Origin: Pseudarthrobacter sp. SSS035
Lineage (GTDB): Bacteria > Actinomycetota > Actinomycetes > Actinomycetales > Micrococcaceae
DNA length: 64,000 bases
Reading direction: 5' to 3'
NCBI RefSeq assembly: GCF_023273875.1
Contig: NZ_CP096882.1
Span: 930,001-994,000, forward strand
The notes under the pieces were generated by a model. It saw nothing but the letters and a program-made list of their open reading frames with translations. It did not search any database and had not been told where the DNA came from. Positions 58,490 through 64,000 of this stretch are shown one piece after another (the first letter of the stretch is position 1; each line of letters starts with the position of its first letter). A program made the translations under genes and the position numbers.

Positions 58490-58705
58490 TCAGAACTCTT
58501 GCTTCTCGTAGGTGATGCCGTAAGGAACGTCCGGAGACAGCTCAACGGTATAGGAGGCGTAGCCCAGCCTCCTGACCAAAATTCCCCTTCGCCCCTCGTC
58601 GCAGGCCAGCTGCTCGGCTGCCTCGATGGCAGCCCCGAGGTCGCGGTCCATCGTCGTTTTGCTCGTTGCGGTGATGGTGGCCAGAAGCTGTGGTTGATCG
58701 ATCAT
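58490..58705 (-). CDS. Small protein of unknown function (71 aa)
   Basis: 71 residues from ATG 58705, with GAGGAAAG 4-8 nt upstream. One helix (LGAAIEAAEQLACDEGRRG) between beta-type ends. No family recognised. It lies between galE and the DUF1349 gene, coupled with the latter. The in-frame extension to 58768 overlaps galE and is not preferred. Confidence 0.75.
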   Translation of the reverse strand: MIDQPQLLATITATSKTTMDRDLGAAIEAAEQLACDEGRRGILVRRLGYASYTVELSPDVPYGITYEKQEF

Positions 58706-58740
58706 GTCTTTCCTCAAAAGGTGGATTGGTAACGGGATTT

Positions 58741-59715
58741 CTAGAGGGACGAGGGCACTTCCTGGCATGCCGCAGTCCAGGCGCTGAAGATCATCTCCCG
58801 GAGAGAATGCTTCGGCTCCCAGTCAATGTCGCGTCGAGCCAAGACTCCGGAGGCAACGATGCGGGCCGGGTCGCCGGGGCGTGCTGCGCAAATTTGCGGA
58901 CTGAACGGTATGCCGGTAACCACAGCCATTTCGGTCATGATTTCGCGCACTGAAGCCCCGGAACCGCTGCCCAGGTTGTAGACGGCCTCCAGTTCCACAC
59001 CGTCCTGAATCCTGCGGGCTGCTGCCACGTGGGCAGCGGCGACATCGGAGACGTGGACGTAGTCCCGGACGCAGCTGCCGTCAGGCGTGGGGTAAGTGGT
59101 TCCGAAAACCTTGGGTGTCAGCCCTTCCTTGAGTGCGTGAAAGACTAGCGGGAACAGGTTGTGCGGGCTCGTGTCGCGCACGTCCGGCGTGCCGGAGCCA
59201 ACAACATTGAAGTATCGCAGGGAAGTGTGCCGGAGGCCGGTCGCCCTGGCCTGGTCGGCAATGAGCCATTCCCCAATCAGCTTGGATTCCCCATAGGGAG
59301 ATTCCGGGTTTGTGGGGGTGGACTCGGTCACGAATTCTGCGGCGGTGTTTCCGTAGACGGCCGCGCTGGAGGAGAAAACGATCGCCGCCACGGATGCAGC
59401 TTCCATGGCTACGAGCAGGTTGCCCGTCCCCGTCACGTTCTGAAAGTACGTGTGGAGCGGCCACTCCACGGAGACTCCGGCGTATTTGAATCCCGCGAGG
59501 TGGATCACGCCGGCCAGGTCATGACGGGCAAAGACCTCTTTGAGGAAAGCGGCATCCATTAGGGAGCCCTCCTCCAAAACAGCCACGCTGGGCACGAAGT
59601 CGCGCCGCCCGCTGGACATGTCATCGACGATTACCACTTCGTGCCCGTCTGCCATCAGGGCCCGGGCCACATGCGAGCCGATGTATCCGGCCCCTCCTGT
59701 TACAAGCCACGCCAT
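58741..59715 (-). CDS. galE: UDP-glucose 4-epimerase
   Basis: 324 residues. NAD-binding GGAGYIGSH near the start, VIHLAGFKYAGVSVE, the Ser/Tyr-x3-Lys (FSSSAAVYG and SPYGESKL) and NVVGSGTPD are the GalE features. It interconverts UDP-Glc and UDP-Gal. ATG 59715 has GAGGAAAGGA 6 nt upstream. It is 2 bp after the stop of the aldose-epimerase frame, which indicates that unit is or was intact. galT and galK are not in the window. Confidence 0.96.
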   Translation of the reverse strand: MAWLVTGGAGYIGSHVARALMADGHEVVIVDDMSSGRRDFVPSVAVLEEGSLMDAAFLKEVFARHDLAGVIHLAGFKYAGVSVEWPLHTYFQNVTGTGNLLVAMEAASVAAIVFSSSAAVYGNTAAEFVTESTPTNPESPYGESKLIGEWLIADQARATGLRHTSLRYFNVVGSGTPDVRDTSPHNLFPLVFHALKEGLTPKVFGTTYPTPDGSCVRDYVHVSDVAAAHVAAARRIQDGVELEAVYNLGSGSGASVREIMTEMAVVTGIPFSPQICAARPGDPARIVASGVLARRDIDWEPKHSLREMIFSAWTAACQEVPSSL

Positions 59716-59717
59716 GA

Positions 59718-60699
59718 CTAGTCCTTTCCTCTTGTGTCGGCGCCCTGCGGGCGCATGAATGTGTGCGAGATTCCCCACGATGAGATCCAGCTCTGGCCTG
59801 GATCAAGCCACTGCAGGCCCTCCCCCGAGTTGAAGGCGTTGGGAGGAGCGGTCATCGGTTCCACCGCAACGGCGGTTCGATGGCCACCGGCCGGGTACAT
59901 GTTCGTTGTGTAAACCTGGGCGTACCGGTAGTTCCCGTCGCCCCAGACCGTTACGGTGTCTCCGTTCGGCGCTTCAAGGGTGTGCCGGTACATCCCATCC
60001 CGCGACGGCGTGAGGTCCGCAAATGCGGTGTCGAGTTTGAGCCAGCCCACCTTCGGCCCTGTTGAGAGATCGTAGGTGGTTCCGGAGACCGGCCCGGAGC
60101 CTACGGGGTTCAATCGATCGTCCACCATCACGTAGGAAGCTGCGTTGACGGTGAGTGAGACTTCCTCCGTCGGCGTGGCACCAACCCGGATAGGGGTGTG
60201 CACCGATGGCCGCGGGGGCAGGCTGGGTGGAGTTGTTGGTCAACTCATGAGTTACCTTCAGCCCTTCGGAAGACACCGAATAGGTGGTCTCGACTTGCAG
60301 GGAGAAAGGGTAGCCCTCGCTCGGGGAGACCTGGGCGCGAAGCGTAAGTTCGGTGGCGGACCGACGAACAACAACGTGCTGGAGATCGCGGGTCAGGCCG
60401 TGGATGGCGTTGCCACGCTCAGGTTCGTTGATGGCCAGCTGGAGCGGCTTACCGGCATTCTCCCACCGCCCGTCCCGAACCCTGTTGGGCCACGGGATGA
60501 GGATCGCTCCCTCACAGTGTTTGGGGAGTCCAGATTCCGGGAACTCCTCGATGAGAGGCTCCCCGTCCACAGTGAGCCTCCGGACTGTGCCGCCGATCTC
60601 CGTGATCACGGCCGTGACCCGGTGGCCGTCCTCGTCCGACGAAATCCGGAACTGCCGGCCCGTTGGTGCCGCGTGCTCACTCACCAAGAGATCCTTCAT
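59718..60699 (-). pseudogene. galM: Aldose 1-epimerase with an internal frameshift
   Basis: The N-terminal frame starts at ATG 60699 (AAAGGACC upstream) and reads MKDLLVSEHAAPTG ... AAIGAHPYPGW; the C-terminal frame reads HTPIRVGATPTEEV ... EPMTAPPNAFNSG and ends at 59718. Joined at about 60200 they give about 327 residues, a normal aldose 1-epimerase, with key residues HGLTRDL, AHPY and the Glu in VEPMTAPPN all present. The shift fits loss of 2 bases in a TCTCC run after HPY. As sequenced no full protein is made; a sequencing error is equally possible. Confidence 0.85.
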
Positions 60700-60736
60700 G
60701 GGCGGATGGTCCTTTGCTGTATCGGTCAATCGCATG

Positions 60737-62506
60737 TCAGAAGTCGGTATGGCCCAGGTCATGGGAGGCAACGAAGGACACAGCGCGGGTGCTGGCTGCG
60801 TGGAGTTCAAGGATCGTGATGTCGTTGCCCTGCTTTCGCAGGAGTGGGCCGGGGACGTAGAGCGTTGCCTGGGGTCCGCGCGACCAGTACCGGCCGAGGC
60901 AGAAGCCGTTGATCCATACGACGCCCTTGGTCCAGCCATCGGTGGACAGGAAGAGGTCTGCGGGATTGTCGAGGTCAAACGTCCCGTGGGTGAACACCGG
61001 ACCGGAAACCGGCGCACCAGGGATCGACGGTTCTTCTTCAAGGGCTGCGGTGACCTGGCGGACGTCGTGGAGTGTCAGGGGGAGAACGTCCCACTCCCAC
61101 AGAACGTCGCCATTGATCCGTGCGCTGCCGATCAGGCCCTTCGATTCTCCCAGCCGGGTACCATAATCCACGCGCCCTTGGTCCTCCACCAGGATCTCCA
61201 ACGTCCCAGTGGCATTGGAGGGCAACGCCAGGGACGTTTCGTGGTGGTCCCGGGATAGGGTTCCGAGGGGCTGCCTGTCCAGGAAGACCTGTGCCCGGTC
61301 CCGGACCTCATCAACATCCAGTACTGCCGCCCCTGATATTTGGATACGGGTTCGGTAGAGAGTGAACCCCGAGTAGTGGCCGAGCTCGTCGTTGGTGCGC
61401 AGCCCCTCGTGGGACGTCCAGTGCCCAAGACGGTCCAGGCACTCCCAAAGCGGCAGCGACTTGGTCAGCGGAACGGTCAATGCGGCGCCCGAAAGCGGCC
61501 GTGCCGGGACATCGTCGTCGTCGAGTTCCGTGTACTTGGAGATGATGTCGCGGAAGGCCCAGTACTTCGGCGTCGGATTACCCGTCTCGTCCAAGGGTGC
61601 GTCATAGTCATAACTGGTGACGATGGGCTGGTAGACGCCCTTGTCGTTCGCACCGTTGGCGAGCCCAAAGTTGGTGCCGCCGTGGAACATGTAGACGTTC
61701 ACCGATGCGCCCAGGCCCAGCAGTTCATCGAGATCGTGGGCGGATTGCTCCACGGTGGTGGTGTGGTGGTGGGCACCCCAGTGATCGAACCATCCCACCC
61801 AGAATTCGGAACACATCAGTGGTCCCGTGGGCTGGTGGCGGCGAAGTGTCGCCAGCCGTTCTGCGGCCCGCGAACCGAAGGACGCTGTCTTGTGCAGCTC
61901 CGGCAGGCTGCCGTTGGCCAGCATGTCGTCCTGAGGCTGGTCAACCGTGGTGAAGGGAACCGTCAGGCCGATTTCGCGGTTGATTTTCACGAGCTTCTCC
62001 AAGTACAAGCGGTCAGCGCCATAGGCGCCGTACTCGTTCTCAATCTGGATCAGGATGATCGGACCTCCGGCGTCCACCTGACGGGAGACAAGGATCGGTG
62101 CGAGCTGCTCAAAGTACTGGGAGACGGCCGCCATGTAGACGGGATCATCGGCCCGTATCGCTGCAGCGCCTCGATCGAACAGCCAGGCCGGCAGTCCGCC
62201 ATTGTCCCACTCCGCGCAGATGTAAGGCCCCGGGCGCACGATCGCGTGCATGCCTTCCGCGGCGACCAGATCGAGGAAGCGCCCCAAGTCGAGTCCACCT
62301 GTGGTTTCAAAGGTCCCCGGGGACGGAGCATGGGCGTTCCAAGGGATATACGTTTCAATCGTATTCAGCCCCATCTGCCTGGCCTTCCGGATCCGGTCCG
62401 CCCATTGATCCGGATGGACGCGGAAGTAGTGCAGGGCGCCGGAGAGGATGCGATGGGGCTGACCGTCAAGCATGAAGTCCTGCTCGCCGATGGTGAAGGT
62501 TGGCAT
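60737..62506 (-). CDS. Beta-galactosidase, GH35
   Basis: 589 residues. Catalytic (beta/alpha)8 barrel with the acid/base Glu158 in IQIENEYGAYG and nucleophile Glu in LMCSEFWVGWFDHWG; YIPWNAHAPSP and PYICAEWDNGGLPAWL also match GH35. C-terminal beta domains include GVVWINGFCLGRYW. No signal peptide; it is likely cytoplasmic and acts on imported beta-galactosides. ATG 62506 lacks a good ribosome-binding site. It is 75 bp after the sugar-binding gene and 37 bp before the epimerase start. Confidence 0.93.
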   Translation of the reverse strand: MPTFTIGEQDFMLDGQPHRILSGALHYFRVHPDQWADRIRKARQMGLNTIETYIPWNAHAPSPGTFETTGGLDLGRFLDLVAAEGMHAIVRPGPYICAEWDNGGLPAWLFDRGAAAIRADDPVYMAAVSQYFEQLAPILVSRQVDAGGPIILIQIENEYGAYGADRLYLEKLVKINREIGLTVPFTTVDQPQDDMLANGSLPELHKTASFGSRAAERLATLRRHQPTGPLMCSEFWVGWFDHWGAHHHTTTVEQSAHDLDELLGLGASVNVYMFHGGTNFGLANGANDKGVYQPIVTSYDYDAPLDETGNPTPKYWAFRDIISKYTELDDDDVPARPLSGAALTVPLTKSLPLWECLDRLGHWTSHEGLRTNDELGHYSGFTLYRTRIQISGAAVLDVDEVRDRAQVFLDRQPLGTLSRDHHETSLALPSNATGTLEILVEDQGRVDYGTRLGESKGLIGSARINGDVLWEWDVLPLTLHDVRQVTAALEEEPSIPGAPVSGPVFTHGTFDLDNPADLFLSTDGWTKGVVWINGFCLGRYWSRGPQATLYVPGPLLRKQGNDITILELHAASTRAVSFVASHDLGHTDF

Positions 62507-62581
62507 AGGGGAAATCCAATCTGAAATGGTGGAGCGGGAGTCCAGGGCCGTGTGGGTGCGGCCCTGGACCCCCGCCACGTA

Positions 62582-63937
62582 CTACTTGGTGGAAACGGTG
62601 AAGCCTTGCTGCTGGCCGTACTTCGCGGTGGCGTCCTGCCAGGCCTTCAGCCCGTCATTCAGGTCTCCGTGAGAGCCGTAAGCTTGGCCGACCGTGTCGC
62701 TGAAGATGCTGTTGGCGTAGGTCTGGAAGGGAAGGTAGCTCCACCCCGGCACAACGTCCTTCGAAGCCTGGACAAGGACCTCGTTGATCTTCTGCCCACC
62801 GAAGTAGGCGCTTTCGGCGTTCAGGAATGACTCGCTCTGCAGGTCTGCCGTGGTGGAAGGGAATCCGCCGTTGGCGGCATGGATCTTTGAACCTTCGGGG
62901 CCGTTGGCGAACTGCAGGAAGCCGTAGGCGGCCGCCTTGTTCTTGCTCTGCTTCAGCACGGCGTCGCCACCGCCACCGTTCTCGGCCGCGGCTGCCGTGC
63001 CTTTCTCGTACGTCGGCATCGGAGCTACGCGCCACTTCCCTCTACCGGCCTCAGCACCCGATTCCAGGTTGGCGGGCATCCATGCACCGATGATCAGCGT
63101 GGCAATGCTTCCGTCCGAAAGGCCTTTGTACCATTCATCGCTCCAGCTGGTGACGGGTGCCAACAGGTCGTCCTTGAGCAACTGGTTCCAGGTGCCGGTC
63201 CACTTCTTGGCGCCGTCGTCCTGGAGATCTACGCTGACGTTTGTGCCTTCGTTAAGCGAGTACGGCTTTCCGCCGGCCTGCCAGATCATGCTTGTAGCGA
63301 AGCCTGCATCCCCGGTGTCGCTCGTGATGTACGACTTGGGGTCCGCGGCGTGGAGGGTCTTGGCCGCCGCAACGTACTCATCCCAGGTGGCTGGGACGCT
63401 GATGCCGTGCTTTTCGAAGACATCGGCCCGGTAGAACATGGCCATCGGTCCGGAGTCCTGCGGGAGGGCGTAGACGCCGCCGTTGAGGTTCACGGATCCC
63501 CATGTCGACGGCGTGTAGTTGTCCTTGAGCTCCTCGGCGCCGAAGTCCTTCAAATCGACCAGGGCATCGGACAGGGCGAACTGCGGCAGCGCGTTGTATT
63601 CGATCTGGGCCACGTCCGGAGCGCCGGACCCGGCCTTCACGGCGTTCTGCAGCTTGGTGTAGTGGGCGTTGCCGGTTCCGACGTTCTCCAGGTTGACGTG
63701 GACCTTAGGGTACTTCGCCTCGAACGCCTCCACGATCGGCTCGAGCTGCGGGGCCCAACCCCAAACGGTGAGGGTAGTTTCGGTTTGCAGCGCCTGGGCG
63801 ATGTCATCGGCAGTTGCGCCTTCGGCGCCGGCGTTTCCGGGTGTTCCGGAGCCGCCGCAGGCGGCCATGCCGCCCATCAGGAGGCTTGCTGCCAGGGCAG
63901 CAGTGGCCACCCGCCGGAAACGATGGTTGTTCTTCAT
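62582..63937 (-). CDS. Sugar-binding lipoprotein (ABC, family 1)
   Basis: 451 residues. The lipobox MAACGGSG ends the signal; the fold is the family-1 extracellular solute-binding protein (TLTVWGWAPQLEPIVEAFEAKYP, PDVAQIEYNALPQFA, YALPQDSGPMAMFYR). It captures an oligosaccharide outside the cell. ATG 63937 has GAAAGG 10 nt upstream. It leads a cluster with GH35, galM and galE, but no permease gene follows, so the transporter partners are elsewhere or lie past the window. Confidence 0.92.
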   Translation of the reverse strand: MKNNHRFRRVATAALAASLLMGGMAACGGSGTPGNAGAEGATADDIAQALQTETTLTVWGWAPQLEPIVEAFEAKYPKVHVNLENVGTGNAHYTKLQNAVKAGSGAPDVAQIEYNALPQFALSDALVDLKDFGAEELKDNYTPSTWGSVNLNGGVYALPQDSGPMAMFYRADVFEKHGISVPATWDEYVAAAKTLHAADPKSYITSDTGDAGFATSMIWQAGGKPYSLNEGTNVSVDLQDDGAKKWTGTWNQLLKDDLLAPVTSWSDEWYKGLSDGSIATLIIGAWMPANLESGAEAGRGKWRVAPMPTYEKGTAAAAENGGGGDAVLKQSKNKAAAYGFLQFANGPEGSKIHAANGGFPSTTADLQSESFLNAESAYFGGQKINEVLVQASKDVVPGWSYLPFQTYANSIFSDTVGQAYGSHGDLNDGLKAWQDATAKYGQQQGFTVSTK

Positions 63938-64000
63938 TGAATTGGTGCCTTTCACGTCGTTGTCCATAAAGAGGGTCATGCGGTTGGGGAAGCTCGACGA

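Overview
The window is high-GC actinobacterial chromosome. Gene content points to the family Micrococcaceae, most likely Arthrobacter or Pseudarthrobacter (inference). Supporting signs are DUF3027, DUF3263, DUF4193 and DUF6457 proteins, a WXG100 protein, an XPB-type helicase, ydaO (c-di-AMP) riboswitches on cell-wall hydrolases, Fem-type interpeptide-bridge ligases, and many GTG/TTG or apparently leaderless starts. I see no insertion sequence, phage, CRISPR array, rRNA or plasmid feature. It reads as ordinary chromosome with a sugar-utilisation and exopolysaccharide-flavoured right end.

Layout. 0-6.5 kb: a tRNA-Arg(CCT), a DUF6314 protein and a Nudix hydrolase, then (minus strand) an ABC-F protein plus ABC exporter behind an attenuator-like leader, then an HTH/membrane-protein pair. 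6.8-13.4 kb: a GH38 alpha-mannosidase and a molybdenum-cofactor block (mobA, DUF6457, moeA, fdhD). 13.5-18.1 kb: an HNH nuclease, three secreted peptidoglycan hydrolases, two of them each behind a c-di-AMP riboswitch, and a DtxR/IdeR-type iron repressor. 18.3-30.4 kb: serC, an MFS exporter, DUF3027 and a cold-shock protein, a helicase-associated protein and XPB helicase, a two-component system, a lone WXG100 protein and an RNase H fused to a C-terminal domain. 30.6-36.9 kb: groEL under two CIRCE operators, a lipoprotein solute-binding protein coupled to a small cold-shock protein, a LytR_C (VirR-like) protein, DUF3263, ung, and a siderophore-interacting protein under a probable iron box. 36.9-44.4 kb: thrE and two Fem ligases, then gcvP behind a tandem glycine riboswitch. 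44.5-51.2 kb: a TetR/MFS efflux pair with an operator, dps, and an agmatine pathway (carbamoylputrescine amidase, agmatine deiminase, permease). 51.3-58.5 kb: secreted and wall-related genes, a GT2 glycosyltransferase with a tiny LAXTG protein, a GH26 glycanase, a GYD protein with a decayed partial copy, and a secreted phosphodiesterase-type phosphatase. 58.5-64 kb: a minus-strand beta-galactoside cluster (sugar-binding lipoprotein, GH35, a frameshifted aldose 1-epimerase, galE, a small protein, DUF1349).

How the genes fit together. Cell-envelope upkeep is the main theme: c-di-AMP-controlled hydrolases, bridge-forming Fem ligases apparently co-transcribed with a Thr/Ser exporter, and a VirR-like membrane protein. 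Iron handling is the second (DtxR repressor, iron-boxed siderophore reductase, Dps). Stress and drug defence is the third (CIRCE-groEL, attenuated ABC-F/exporter, TetR-MFS). RNA-level control is unusually dense: two ydaO elements, one tandem glycine riboswitch, one candidate ABC-F attenuator, and an upstream peptide ORF before serC. Several intergenic regions between convergent genes carry long hairpins, at least some of which look like dispersed repeats rather than simple terminators.

All calls come from reading the sequence by eye. No database search or folding program was run.
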